NCBI GenBank assembly: GCA_028829895.1
Contig: CM054181.1
Span: forward strand, 46,003,759 to 46,067,758
DNA length: 64,000 bases
Reading direction: 5' to 3'
Origin: Sinotaia quadrata
Taxonomy: Eukaryota; Mollusca; Gastropoda; Architaenioglossa; Viviparidae
A program made the translations under genes and the position numbers. The notes below the pieces were generated by a model. The model did not search any database. It saw only the letters and a program-made list of their open reading frames with translations, and was not told the origin of the DNA. Positions 46,564 to 58,096 of this stretch are shown piece after piece (the stretch's first letter is position 1; every line of letters begins with the position of its first letter).

Positions 46564-46630
46564 CCATGGACTCTGTCATAATTAGGTGCCCGAAATACGT
46601 GCGCGCAACTAATTATGAAAGAGTCCATGG
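46564..46630. other. near-perfect 22-bp inverted repeat, 23-nt loop
   Basis: Arms 46564-46585 (CCATGGACTCTGTCATAATT AG) and 46609-46630 are complementary at 21 of 22 positions; the single mismatch is G against the A/T of the other arm. The loop is GC-richer. Possible roles are a small-RNA precursor hairpin, a cruciform or a relic of a mobile element. None is proven. Confidence 0.85.
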
Positions 46631-48299
46631 CAACCACGATCTGGAGGTGAGTTAGCTTCCTGTCTGTGTTGACCTCATGGCAGAAGCTAATTTTTGTAAC
46701 ACAAATTATCATTTCGATCTCATTTAAATTTATCAATTAATTATTTTTAAAATTCCGTAAATCCTATGATTTGCGTAAAGTTTGTTTTAATGCACCCGAT
46801 GTTTACCGAAAGCATGGGCAGTGACGAGTATAGTGTGCACGTGCTACACGTTGTATTCGAAGTATTATGGGTAATTCTTGTAATGTGTAGAGAACACGTA
46901 CAATTGTTTAGAAGAAATCAAAAAGGCTTAATTTTATAGTTAAGCTTGTGCTACATTTTATCAGTTAGTCATTGAAATGCTTGTACATATGTCCACTTAG
47001 TAAATTGTTGTGTGCTGTGTGCAAAAATCAGCCGCTTGAGAGAATACTAATTATACGAGTTTTTCTAGTGTTTATATTTCTCACATATGCATCTTTGATA
47101 ATGATTATAACGTCTCAAAACATTATTTTTTAAAAAAATGTGTTTTGTGATTTCCATTCAATGAATTACTTTACATACATATTATTGATTTATTAATTTG
47201 TTTAAAATAGACAGACTACATGAATACAAGCTTTCAATGTGTAGTTATGCATTTAAATATGTGAAGATGTCAGATACTGAAATATATTTATAATAATAAT
47301 ATAAATAAACTAGAGCTCTAATACTTTAATAAAATAATTTATGATCATTCAAATATCACTGTTGAAGAGTGAGATATTTTATAATGAAGAATGTATCTTC
47401 ATTGATATCTTGAGAGGCATTTATGCCACTTCTGCTGTCATACAGTTTAACACATTATACAATATAATTCCGGTTATGAAATGCTGAAATATTAATAATA
47501 TAAGTTTAAAATTTCGGACTTAAGGATTTTCTTTAACAGATACTTACTGCATGATATATTGAATAACACACCCAAAGTAAATTTTAAAATTATCTCCTTT
47601 CGAGTGCACAGCTCTCCCTAACTGAATATCTATTTCTGTCTTCTTTCAAACAAAAGCATCTCATTATTAAGCACATTGCGCCTGTGCGCGACACGAACGA
47701 AATTGGAAAGAGGCCATCGAGTAGAAACAAATAATATTACCTCCCTTTACCATGAGTTATAAACATTTGTTTTGCTGTTGCAATGCCTTGGTATAGAGCT
47801 AGTTATTAAGTTTACTAGAAGTCGACTGACGTCACAACTTGTCTATCTTCTTTAAGTTACTATTTAAATTTTGACTGATGCCATGGCTCCCATCGGGCAT
47901 ATTGGTTCAAAAGTCTATCGGGTGTGTGGCTGAAGCGATTTTTAAACCTTAATCCTAATTAATCTATTCAGTCAGAGTTTGATCATTTATTTATTTATTT
48001 ATTTTTCAGTAGGAATAATAATGCGATCTGTTATTATATCGATTCAAGTCTGCATAATACACGCATTCCAAGACAGATTCATATTCATGTATATAAACAT
48101 TTACATGAATTTTTGGATTAACAAGAGACATTTAAAATTTTAGGTGAACAAAAACTTGTAGACAAATTCCTCCCCCATATTGCACTTAAAATCATTAAAA
48201 TGTTGAAAGCAGATTTAAAATAACACAAAGTGTTAAAATGTTGAAGTTCAAACTGACCAATGGTCACCTAAGACCCCCATCTGTCAGATTTATGCTTGC
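46631..48299. other. unassigned AT-rich stretch
   Basis: A short (TTTA)n run lies at about 47,986-48,005. No gene recognised. Confidence 0.5.
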
Positions 48300-48334
48300 A
48301 TATAGTTATTCAACTTATTATTATAGCAGGCCCT

Positions 48335-48860
48335 TTCGAAGTCCTTGACTTTACACCTGCAGTACAGTACTGTTTGCTGCATATCTTTCTTGCAGCAGTA
48401 AATTTACATGTACTGTTTTCAGTGATCTTAAAGTACATTGAAAAAAATATCTGTTTATATTCTCAGCCACTCCTAAGGTCTTGATAAACTCAAGGTCTAC
48501 AGACTTCATCAAAGCACTCTTGATCTTTTCATGTCTTATCTTCATAACCGTGCTCAGCCAGTTTATATCAACTGTTAACTTCTTCGTCCAGGCCATGAAC
48601 AGATGGTTTCTCTCAGGGCACAATTATCGGGCCATGCTTCTTTAAAAAAAAGCAAACAACCCTGTACATTAATGATCTTTACAATCGCTACGTGTGATAT
48701 TTTTGCTGTTGGTACATCAGTCCAAACAACCAGTCACGACAGAAAAAGTACATCATTTATAGAAGCCTGAGAGAGCTATTTAGCAACAAGGTGCGACAAT
48801 CATGGAATAAGAGGTCACTTATCAAAGAGAGTAAAAGTACTTCCTAGAACTAGGCATCAA
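48335..48860 (+). pseudogene. decayed non-LTR reverse transcriptase fragment
   Basis: Translated pieces in shifting frames follow the order of a LINE reverse transcriptase. First comes FEVLDFTPAVQ (from 48335), resembling motif A LLDFTKAFD. Next is LDKLKVYRLHQSTLDLFMSY (from 48480) with LHNRAQPVYIN, the region before motif B. Then DGFSQGTIIGPCFF and LYINDLYN (from 48602), motif B. Finally DIFAVGTS (from 48696) stands where FADDTS would be. The catalytic DD is replaced by VG, there are at least two frame changes, and stops occur. It is an old dead copy, perhaps of a Jockey/CR1-like element. Confidence 0.7.
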
Positions 48861-49087
48861 CAAAAATAACTCGCCCCTTTTAACATGTCTTGGCAAATCG
48901 TGTTAAAATGATTATGCAACATGGCCAGCCCAAAACTTTGGGAGTTCTATTCGACTATGATATCCTGTGACGGCTTCGGGTCTGGCATTTATTTTTACAT
49001 ATCTGTCCAAACGTGTTGACGATATTTGAACTATATTATAGATTTAATACGCATGCCTTCCGTCTTCATTGCTGTACCACTGCACCA
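48861..49087. other. probable continuation of the LINE relic, then spacer
   Basis: KVLPRTRHQQK-like wording just before this point hints that the LINE continued, but I cannot trace it further. Confidence 0.3.
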
Positions 49088-49350
49088 TCTATATATCATT
49101 TTCACCACTGCACCATCTAATCATAAACATGTATATCATTTTCACCACTGCACCATCTAATCATAAACATGTATATCATTTTCACCACTGCACCATCTAA
49201 TCATAAACATGTATATCATTTTCACCACTGCACCATCTAATCATAAACATGTATATCATTTTCACCACTGCACCATCTAATCATAAACATGTATATCATT
49301 TTCACCACTGCACCATTTAATCATAAACATGTATATCATTTTCACCACTG
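49088..49350. repeat. 40-bp minisatellite, ~6.5 copies
   Basis: Unit TTCACCACTGCACCATCTAA TCATAAACATGTATATCATT repeats every 40 bp with almost no variation. Confidence 0.96.
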
Positions 49351-49869
49351 TAAAATTCATACCAGCAAGGAAAGTACTGGTGAAGTATTTTCACCTCTGC
49401 TAATATTATCCTGACAATATTATTATATTCAACAGTCTTGCGCAAAACAAAGCACTGCCTTATTTAAGATCTCTTGTATTTTGAAGGATGGCAGATGTTC
49501 CCATACAGCCCATTATATATTCCAAAATTTAATTTACATATTTCAAAGCGACTTTCACCTTTAAAGTCTAATATCTATGGAATTCATGAATTTAGAACGG
49601 GCAGCACACACACCATTCGACCTCAAGATGTTGATATATTTCGTCATCTTGAAAATCTGAGATCCCTGCCTCTACCCTTTTTCTTCCGTAGTATATAAAT
49701 TATGTACAATTCTGTGTGCAATAGGAAAATGCCATGAAATAGTGTGCAGGACAAGGATCTTGATTTATCGTCTCCTTCAATCGACACTGAATCCAACTTG
49801 AGCCGGTGTTAGTTTAGAGATCGCCTGTAAGACGGTTCTATAAGCAAGAATGCATTGCACCCGGACACT
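49351..49869. other. unassigned stretch
   Basis: A 74-codon plus frame (49474-49698) matches nothing recognised. Confidence 0.45.
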
Positions 49870-50075
49870 CGAAAGAGGAGTCTGGATTGTACCCGTTGTA
49901 TTTGGATCAGGGGCGAGAATTGTACCCGTTGTAATTGAGCCAAGAATGAGAATTGTACCCTGGGTAAATGAGTCAGGAGTAAGGATTGTACCCAGAGTGA
50001 ACTAGGAGTGAGGATTGTAACCGGGATATTTGAACCAGGAGTACTGGAGCCAGAAGTGGGGATTGTACCCGCACT
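49870..50075. repeat. degenerate ~30-33 bp tandem repeat
   Basis: The core GGATTGTACCCG(TTGTA) with AGGAGTGAG or AGAATGAGA recurs about six times with irregular spacing. Confidence 0.8.
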
Positions 50076-50324
50076 ATAAGAGCAACAGGCAGCTATATTG
50101 TCGTCTGTCTCTTGGTCCTACTCTAACAAAACGACTCTATCCCAGATTCAGTGGATAATCGTGACTCTGGGTCTGCTAAGCCTTCGCTCTAGACTAACTG
50201 CCACGTTAAATCAAACCACATGAATCTATGTGAAAGTTACTTCTTACTTCTAAGACCACGTGACCTCCTTTTCTATATTTTAAACTCAGGACGTCTTATC
50301 AATCGCCACAACTATTACAGTTTG

Positions 50325-50690
50325 GGAAAGTATCACATTTAAATCAAAATCACTACTCACCAAAGTATCACAGTTAAATCAAAATATCACATTTAAATCA
50401 AAATCACCACTCACCAAAGTATCACATTTAAATCAAAATCACTACTCACCAAAGTATCACAGTTAAATCAAAATATCACTACTCATCAAAATATCACTAC
50501 TCATCAAAGTATCACATTTAAATCAAAATCACTACTCACCAAAGTATCACAGTTAAATCAAAATATCACTACTCATCAAAGTATTACAGTTAAATCAAAA
50601 TATCACTACTCATCAAAGTATTACAGTTAAATCAAAATATCACTACTCACCAAAGTATTACAAATCAATCGAAACATTATACGTACCAAG
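50325..50690. repeat. ~37-bp minisatellite with alternating subunits
   Basis: Words AAAGTATCACAGTTAAATCA and AAATATCACTACTCATC (or AATCACTACTCACC) alternate about ten times. Unit order is shuffled, suggesting repeated unequal exchange. Confidence 0.92.
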
Positions 50691-50706
50691 CGTATTATCA
50701 ATTGGC

Positions 50707-50709
<3 letters not shown>

Positions 50710-50774
<65 letters not shown>
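50710..50774. repeat. (CA)n microsatellite
   Basis: About 32 CA units ending in a TATATATA run. Confidence 0.98.
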
Positions 50775-50775
<1 letters not shown>

Positions 50776-51257
50776 TTATATATATATCAACACTTTTTGC
50801 AAATCAACAAAGATAAGACAAATCACTAAGTGAAACTGCACGATCTAGCAAACGAAACAAGAAAACGTTTAAGCCACCCCGCAGAGTCGTGAGCTACAGA
50901 CACGTTCACAGTTCTTAAAGAAACATTTCACGACTCTGACCCCTGTTGCTGGGTATATTTTACTGATGACTCAGCAAGGCCTTGACGATCGAAGCAAGCC
51001 GAACTAGCTTGATAAAGGTCTGTTTCAAAACGACGGACTTAATACCCGTGATTAATTTGCTTCAGTCAACTCTTGAAATTTTAGATCGCTTCTTACGGAT
51101 GGTTCCTTATCTGTAACTGTGCACTCTACTTCAACTGCGGGATGGTTGAACTGGGAGTTTCGTAAAGAACAACTTAATTCCTAACCATGAGTTCTTTTGT
51201 GCATTGATAGATGATATAAAGATTTATGATGATAACCAGATACAGCACGATGAAAGT
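50775..51257. other. unassigned stretch
   Basis: No supported feature. Confidence 0.5.
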
Positions 51258-51329
<72 letters not shown>

Positions 51330-51358
51330 ACTGTCTGTCTGTCTATCTATCTATCTAA
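51258..51358. repeat. (CT)n microsatellite with CTGT/CTAT tail
   Basis: About 35 CT units with one GT interruption, then CTGTCTGTCTAT quartets. Confidence 0.97.
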
Positions 51359-52459
51359 GAGGGAGTGTTTGTGTTGATGCCCGCTTTCTCTCTTGTGAGT
51401 TGCTTAGTTCTGTAATAGTTTGTTATCTATTACTGTTTATGTTACATTATTTTTGCTTGTGTTAAATGTACAACATTTATTTGCTGTCTGTCACAATTTT
51501 CTTCTGTGAAGGTGAGTAGGTATTTTGTTAGATTCACGTGTTTCAATGTAACTGTTTACCTGTTTCAGTCGCTGTTGTGACGCAGGGTATGAGTGTAAGT
51601 GTTGGGCCGTCACTGGATTCCGTCACTACTTTGATTTATCGTTTTGTTTGCATGTTGGGCCCTCTGATATATGGATTCTGTCAAAAACACATGCAGGCAC
51701 GACACTAATCGTTTGAAAAGATATATATTTGTGAACAGGTTGCCAGAGATTTATTGAAATAAAACAGGTTCTCAACTGATTGCATGCATTTGCACGCTCC
51801 CACCAATTCAGTGATTAACCCTCTTTCACAAAATATTGCGCAACCGTGTCAGTTCATTCATGCATGTCCTTCTGTTATGAACTAAATGGCAAGAATTATA
51901 TTCCCTCTTAGAACAAATATAATAACAATTAATTATGAAAACGAAACAGTCGGAGTATGCTTGTATTCGACATTTACAACTACTAACAAAAGCCTAGTGG
52001 TTTAAAGTAACAAATCTATATAAAACAAAACCAGACCAGTTGAAAAGGAATTTAAAACAGAATGTCTTCATATTCATACATTGATATTGTTATTAGCATT
52101 GTCATTGTCATCACCATTGTTATTAGTGGACACAATGCTTTATATCTTGTAGGGGGAAAAAATTCTTCTAAAATTAAATTCTTTAGATGCACTTATTTAC
52201 TCAAATGCAAAAACAAAGTAAATATTTTTTCAGAGCACCGCTTCCATCCGAAAATAAGCAGAGGTCCAAAGTACAATGCACGACTCGGTCAGGTAATGTA
52301 ACCCGTGGTGATTCTCTCCCTACCAATGAAGACATTTTTTTTTAACCCTTTACCGCCTTTAACTTGGGCACCTTTCACACAGTCTCCAAACAATATTCTC
52401 ACTTGGAACTGACATGGGACGTTTACACATGATCTTTAGAAAGGGACGCTCATGAGGTG
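51359..52459. other. unassigned stretch
   Basis: No array or gene recognised. A 79-codon plus frame (52062-52301) is hydrophobic at the start but otherwise uninformative. Confidence 0.45.
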
Positions 52460-52670
52460 GTGTCAAAGTCAATACTTCAATGACTTGGTCTCAAAACCAG
52501 TCTTCGAGACACATATTATTATATTGATTCCAGGAGGAATCAAAGCCAGTATGTCAGACGTGGTCTCCAAAGCCGGCCTTAAGACGTATAATGTTGGGAT
52601 TATTTCACGAGGAATCAAAAACCAGTGTATTTGACGTGGTCTTCAAAGCCGCTTTTAAGACGCATTATTG
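52460..52670. repeat. degenerate ~80-bp tandem repeat, ~3 copies
   Basis: Words GTGGTCTCCAAAGCC, AAGACG(T/C)AT(A/T)AT and AGGAATCAAA recur in the same order at about 78-82 bp. Confidence 0.8.
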
Positions 52671-53016
52671 CGATGTTTAAGTTATTTTCGTTACACGCAC
52701 ACTTGAATTACATTGTTTCCTGCTTCTTGACTGATGGAAAAACTTTTCCTCTCTCTTTTCAAATCGCACATTTGCTTTGCCATTGACAAGCATAATTCTA
52801 TACAGAGTATTGAACTTTCTTATAGATCAGTACTGAACTACATTAAACAAAGCAATACGAAACCTACCTTACCTACTTCTGCAGAGAAAGAACTATTAGT
52901 TGTCTCTTTATTTGGAACTGAATGTTTGTCTTACCTATCAGTAAGGCTCACGAAAGTGCGTGTAGTATGACTCTCCCAAGAATGACATAATTCCATAGAA
53001 AGTGGGGAGACATATA
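52671..53016. other. unassigned stretch
   Basis: Holds a 78-codon ATG-started plus frame (52734-52970) that matches no family I know. Confidence 0.4.
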
Positions 53017-53315
53017 CGTCAATCCGTGAGTTAACTATAGTGACACATAAGTCAGCCCGTGAGTTAACTATAGTGACACATAAGTCAGTCGGTGAGTTAA
53101 CTATAGTGACACATAAGTCAGTCCGTGAGTTAACTACAATGACACATAAGTCAGTCCGTGAGTTAACTATAGTGACACATAAATCAGCCCGTGAGTTAAC
53201 TATAGTGACACATAAGTCAGTCGGTGAGTTAACTATAGTGACACATAAGACAGTCGGTGAGTTAACTATAGTGACACATAAGTCAGTCCGTGAGTTAATT
53301 ATAGTGATGTTCATT
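53017..53315. repeat. 33-bp minisatellite, ~9 copies
   Basis: Unit GTCAGTCCGTGAGTTAACTA TAGTGACACATAA, with C/G variants at the CCCG/TCGG site. The multiple-of-three unit keeps 11-residue repeats open on both strands. Confidence 0.96.
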
Positions 53316-53489
53316 TAGGCCAGAAAGAACAATTACCGGCAGTACTGCTTAGTCTCTAATTTCGTTGAAGGTATTTGAGATGGCCAAGATAGAATTTAAT
53401 ACATAGCTTGTCCGGACTATGGTTAAAATAGCGTGTTGATGGTCTTATATTTGCACCTCTAATTAAACAATCAATACCGTTTTCCCTTC

Positions 53490-53700
53490 ATTTCCTGTAG
53501 AAATATACATGACTCATAGGACATTTTCCGTAGATAAATAGCTGATTGATAGAAAATTTCCTGAAGAGATACTTTTGATTTATAGGATATCTCCTGTATA
53601 GAAATTGCTGATTGATAGGACATTTCCTGTAGAGATATAATAGATGAATGGTAGAAAAATTCCTCTAGAGATATAGTCGACTTGATAGAATATTCGAGCA
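53490..53700. repeat. degenerate ~39-bp tandem repeat, ~5 copies
   Basis: TTTCCTGTAGAGATA and CTGATTGATAGAA words recur about five times with substitutions. Confidence 0.85.
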
Positions 53701-53997
53701 CCCATTACTTTTGATTTCCGCCATAATGTGCTAATAAACAGATTAATACTTTTTACTCGTCTGATCGTTACTTCACACCTCACTCTATCCATGGCACGTG
53801 ATGAAAATATCAGTCATGCTCCGCTACACTCTCACTCCCACAAGGTCACACACCTGTCAGATCACTCAGCTTTCATTCGTCGTTCACTGAATCCATCTCC
53901 TGTGACTGATGGCTCAGCTGTCATGCACCTTCACTGAGTTCACCTAATCCGACTTACATTATTAAGCTTTCCTCTTCACCTTCCTAATCCATTCATT

Positions 53998-54440
53998 GAC
54001 ACTAAGTCATTTACCATTCATTGTTACTCAGACATACGTTACCAATGATTGTTACTCACACATACATTACCATTAATTGTTACTCAGACATACGTTACCA
54101 TTAATTGTTACTCAGACATACGTTACCATTCATTGTTACTCCGACATACGTTGCCAAAGATTGTTACTCAGACATCTACCATTCATTGTTATTCAGACCT
54201 ACGTTGCCAATGATTGTTACTCAGACATACGTTACCATTCATTGTTACTCAGACACATTACCATTCATTGTTACTCAGACATACGTTGCCAATGATTGTT
54301 ACTCAGACATACGTTACCATTCATTGTTACTCAGACACATTACCATTCATTGTTACTCAGACATAGATTACCATTGATTGTTACTCACAGATACGTTATC
54401 ATTCTTTGTTACTCAGACATAGATTACCATATGCTGAAAG
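53998..54440. repeat. 27-28 bp minisatellite, ~16 copies
   Basis: Unit TTACCATTCATTGTTACTCA GACATACG. Variants are GATTG for CATTG, TTGCC for TTACC, and shortened units lacking TACG. Confidence 0.95.
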
Positions 54441-55045
54441 AATTTTCTAGCTAATGTAATTTAATACGAAATTAAGCAATGTTAGAAAATAACACTCACT
54501 CTACATCGTATTTCAACTGAAAAGGGGAAAAAAAACTATAGAAGAAAAAAAAAAAGAAAGTAATCTTTGATTTGATGAAAAAACAGCTTGTTCCATTTGA
54601 ATCCGGGTTTTTAATTTATCCTTCTCATAAATAGACCTTAAGAAGTGAGGACATCGGAATGCATCAAACCTTGTAGAGAAATATAGTATTAGAAAATGGG
54701 GCTTTGGGTTATCGACCTTGATGAGAACTACTCAGAGAGAAGACTTAAATGTTGCGAAATCGTGAACACATACGCACGCACGCACACACATACACACAAA
54801 ATAAAGACACGTTAGGAAAGAAGACTTTAAGTTTATCTTGCCTTGATGAAAAGCAGAACATTTGAGTAGAGGACTTTGGGTGTAGCGCGTCTTGAGAAAT
54901 GGGACTCTGGAAATGAAGACAGTAGGTCAACTCTGCTGATGACGTACAACGCAGCATGCGGTGCTGTCACTGCAGCAGTAATGTGCATGAGATTGCAGCA
55001 GGTGTTGTCTGTTTATCCTCAGCTGCATCTGACGTAAGCAAGATG

Positions 55046-55050
<5 letters not shown>
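54441..55050. other. unassigned stretch
   Basis: Diffuse repeats of GAGGACTTTGGGT-type words; short poly(A) runs near 54,530-54,555. No gene recognised. Confidence 0.45.
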
Positions 55051-55091
<41 letters not shown>

Positions 55092-55096
55092 AGAGC
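55051..55096. repeat. (GA)n microsatellite
   Basis: About 16 GA units followed by GAGCGAGCGAGAGAGCG. Confidence 0.96.
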
Positions 55097-55593
55097 GCAG
55101 TAGAGCTATTTAGTCAGAAATGAAGAGAGAAGGAAAGAAAGAGCGAGAGTGAAAGAGTGACTGAGAAATGTTTGCGTTAGTGTGTGCGTGTGTGAGAGAA
55201 AAAAACGGACACGATTCAAGATAGACCTATCGCCGTTCTTTAGACAGATATTTTTAAAAAAAATAAACTAACATCTCATGTACTATAACCACTAAATTTT
55301 ACTTTAATTAGGGGCACGTTTGGCTCAAAGTTAAAGTTTCATTTTTTTTTCCTCACTTGTAATGCAAATTTATTTCACTCCACAAAATGAATGCTCTCAT
55401 AAAGTATTTTTTCTAGCAGTAAATAAATATTGCAATACATAGTAACGCTTAATAATTATCCTAAAACAAGCATTTGCTTCACACATAACTTGCGAAAATA
55501 GCTATTGTGTTGTTCCGTTTAATTTCACACGCAACTGAAACCTCCCAAGTAGGGGAGATAAGTTTGTCTAACGAAGGGTGGGACTCTAAACTG
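55097..55593. other. unassigned stretch
   Basis: Purine-rich start, then AT-rich. Nothing supported. Confidence 0.5.
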
Positions 55594-55989
55594 TCATAAT
55601 TTAGTCGGCCCTATGAAGCAGCAAGCAGCTGTGTGACACAACTCGGACACCACCTGAACAGATCCAGCGTAAGGAACATCCAGCCACACGTGCGCGCGCA
55701 TATCAAGTAGGAGCACGAGCCCAGAGCAGCGAGACTGCTTAATCAAATGCGGAACACTCAACTCGGGTACACAACCGAAACAGCCAACCACTCCCGTGTG
55801 CTGTTTATTAATTATACACGACTCAGAACATAGAACGAACCCATGTTTCAAATCCCTGTTCTCGAAGGCACGCACGCACAAAAACGTATTCGTAAACACT
55901 ATAACATCTGCAGCAGACACTGTCAAACGGATCTGCAGTTTTATCTTGAGAGGGAGGTGGGGAGAGGGGAGAGGGGATGAAAAAGCCAA
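55594..55989 (-). CDS. hypothetical ORF, 131 codons
   Basis: An ATG-started minus-strand frame in a GC-balanced, CpG-containing patch (55,590-56,130). It is one of the longest frames not caused by a tandem repeat. A plus-strand frame of 136 codons (55796-56206) overlaps it, so at most one is real. I recognise neither. Cysteine-rich segments (CFGCVPE, HTAACC) are visible but fit no motif. Low confidence. Confidence 0.15.
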   Translation of the reverse strand: MAFSSPLPSPHLPLKIKLQIRLTVSAADVIVFTNTFLCVRAFENRDLKHGFVLCSESCIINKQHTGVVGCFGCVPELSVPHLIKQSRCSGLVLLLDMRAHVWLDVPYAGSVQVVSELCHTAACCFIGPTKL

Positions 55990-56479
55990 AGTAACTCGTT
56001 TTCAAAACGGACGAATTTTCACTCGTAAAACGTGGAACAGTCCGGAAATTAAAAAAAAATACCACACTTCTAGAACACTGGCTTCGAAGACGAGACCCAG
56101 AGAGACAGAGACAACACGTTTCACTTCCTTTCCGAAGTCCATAATTATACGTTTAATGATCCACAGATGTGAGATTTCTGCTTTCATTTTCTTATCAACA
56201 AATTAAGCAACATCACTTTTCGGCGACATACAGAACATGCAAACATGTCGGTATGTCGGTTTATCTGTACTTTTTCAGTTCTGTTTTTTATTTTCGTGTT
56301 ACATTTTTTAAAATAACAAATATTTCATTATTCTTACTTACAAAGTAGGAGGCGTATAAAATTATGCTGTTTTGAATGTGTGACTAATTAATTAGATCGC
56401 ATGAAAGTGTGTTCTTTCTTTCATTAACACACTCCATTATTCCACCAGTCAGTAAATCAATCATTCATTTATATTTGTG

Positions 56480-57292
56480 TCAACAGTTCCTTCTTTCTCT
56501 TTTCCTCAAACTCATCTCTCTGTCTTCTGTTTTTTTCTTCTCTCCCTCCCCGATCTGTTTCTTTCCACTTCTCTCAGTCTGTCTTTCTTCTCTCTCCCAT
56601 CTCTTCTCTCTTTTTATATCTCCATTTTCCTTTGTCTTCTTCTCTCTCTTCCCCATTTTGTCTTCTACTTCCTATCTCTCACTTCCTTTTGTTATTTTAA
56701 TCTCCTTCTCCTTCTGTTTTTGCTTGCTATTTCTATTTCTAGGTTTCCCTTTCGCTATTTTAAATCTCTTTCTCTTTTAATACCGTCTTATCTCTTCCAT
56801 TCTTCCTCTCTTCTTATTTTTTATTCTGTCACTTTCGTTTCTCCCTCTCTTTCTTCTTTCGCTCCTATCTTTCCCTTTCTCTCCCCTCTCTCCCCTCGCT
56901 CATTTCCTCTTCTTTCTTTTCTTCTCCTCTCTCTGTCTTTCTCCCTTTCTCCTCTCGGTCTCTTTCTTCTCTTTCCCTCCCCTGCCCATCTTTCTCTTTC
57001 ACCCCCCTCTCGTTTCTGCATTCTTTTCTTTTTCTCTTCTTCTCTCTCGTTTTCTTTCTATTTTGGTTTCATATTTCTCTTATATTTTCATATTTTTCTT
57101 TCTTTTACTTTTCTTCCCTTTTTATGTCTCTTTTTCTTCTCCTCTCTCCCCCTATGTCTCTCCTTCATTCACTTTCTCCCTTTCTCTTACTGTCTCTTTT
57201 TCTCTCTTTTCCTCTTTCTCCCCAACTTTCTATGTATCTTTCTCTTTCTGTGAGTGTCTTCATTCTTTTCTTCCCTTTGTCGCTGTCAAATG
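56480..57292. repeat. ~0.8-kb polypyrimidine (C/T) tract
   Basis: The plus strand is almost entirely C and T with TCTC, TTTC and CCCT mixtures and very few purines. The 258-codon open frame over it (mostly S, F, L, P) is a product of this composition, not a gene. Such homopurine/homopyrimidine DNA can form triplex structures. Confidence 0.95.
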
Positions 57293-58043
57293 TTTTGCAT
57301 GGCCTTAAGAAATGGATAATAAATGATTATTTAATATGCTAAAATAATATACTCGGTATGCTTGCGGAAAGGGTGGCATTCTCAGGGCAAACGAGAACAG
57401 CCGGAAGACAAACGTCACTTCTGGTTTTCATAAATGTAATGCCCGGCTTGGTGACATTTAATGTTCCTCGGGTTTTCTTAAATGTTCAGGGGCCAAAGGA
57501 ATTTCGAATTTGCGTCAGTTAGGGGAAAATTCCTGACTATGATCAGATTTAAAGTCACCGCAATTTTAAAAATAACAACGCGTCTTGGTTTTAACATGAA
57601 AGAGCACTAACAGGAAATATAGAGGCAACTTCGAATACATGATAAATTTTAGTTATTGAGAAGAAAATGTTACTTAATCATTTCTTTATTTTCTAACATT
57701 ACCTTCTAAGCCAAGCACGTAGCTTGTTCGTGTTTTCCTCTGGCATTTTGCCAACCATCACAAAAGACGCCCTAATCTATGACCTTAACAGTGACTGCCA
57801 TCGCAATCAAAAGATCACGTGATTTGTGACGTAGGAAAGCTATGTATCAATATTATATTCCGACAGTCATTTCTTTCATCAACGGAATAACTCCTTAGCA
57901 TTTAGTCTTTTAAAAGATTTTTTTTTAATCATTCGGAATATGAAGGCTATCGAGAACTCTAATAAAGGGAATATTTCAGCCTCGTTCCTTGGCCAACTGC
58001 ACCCCTCCCAAAAAATTTCAGAGAATGTTGTTATCCAAGTTGA
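57293..58043. other. flank upstream of the LINE
   Basis: Non-repetitive except for the E-box/CRE-like module at 57809. No gene recognised. Confidence 0.5.
57809..57840 (+). promoter_or_regulatory. CACGTG plus TGACGTA module, copy 2
   Basis: AAAAGATCACGTGATTTGTG followed by ACGTAGGA. It differs from 39084-39115 at about three positions before the similarity ends. Confidence 0.3.
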
Positions 58044-58049
58044 TATTTC

Positions 58050-58096
<47 letters not shown>
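58050..58096. repeat. (AAT)n microsatellite, 5' side of LINE insertion
   Basis: About 15 AAT units end exactly where LINE sequence starts (AAGGCAAGATTGG). AAT repeats resume at the LINE's 3' end, so this is the target site. Confidence 0.97.

Noticed and set aside
56477..57253. 258-codon open frame rich in Ser, Phe, Leu and Pro
   Set aside because: It is entirely a product of the polypyrimidine tract, where stop codons cannot arise; other frames on the same tract are also open.
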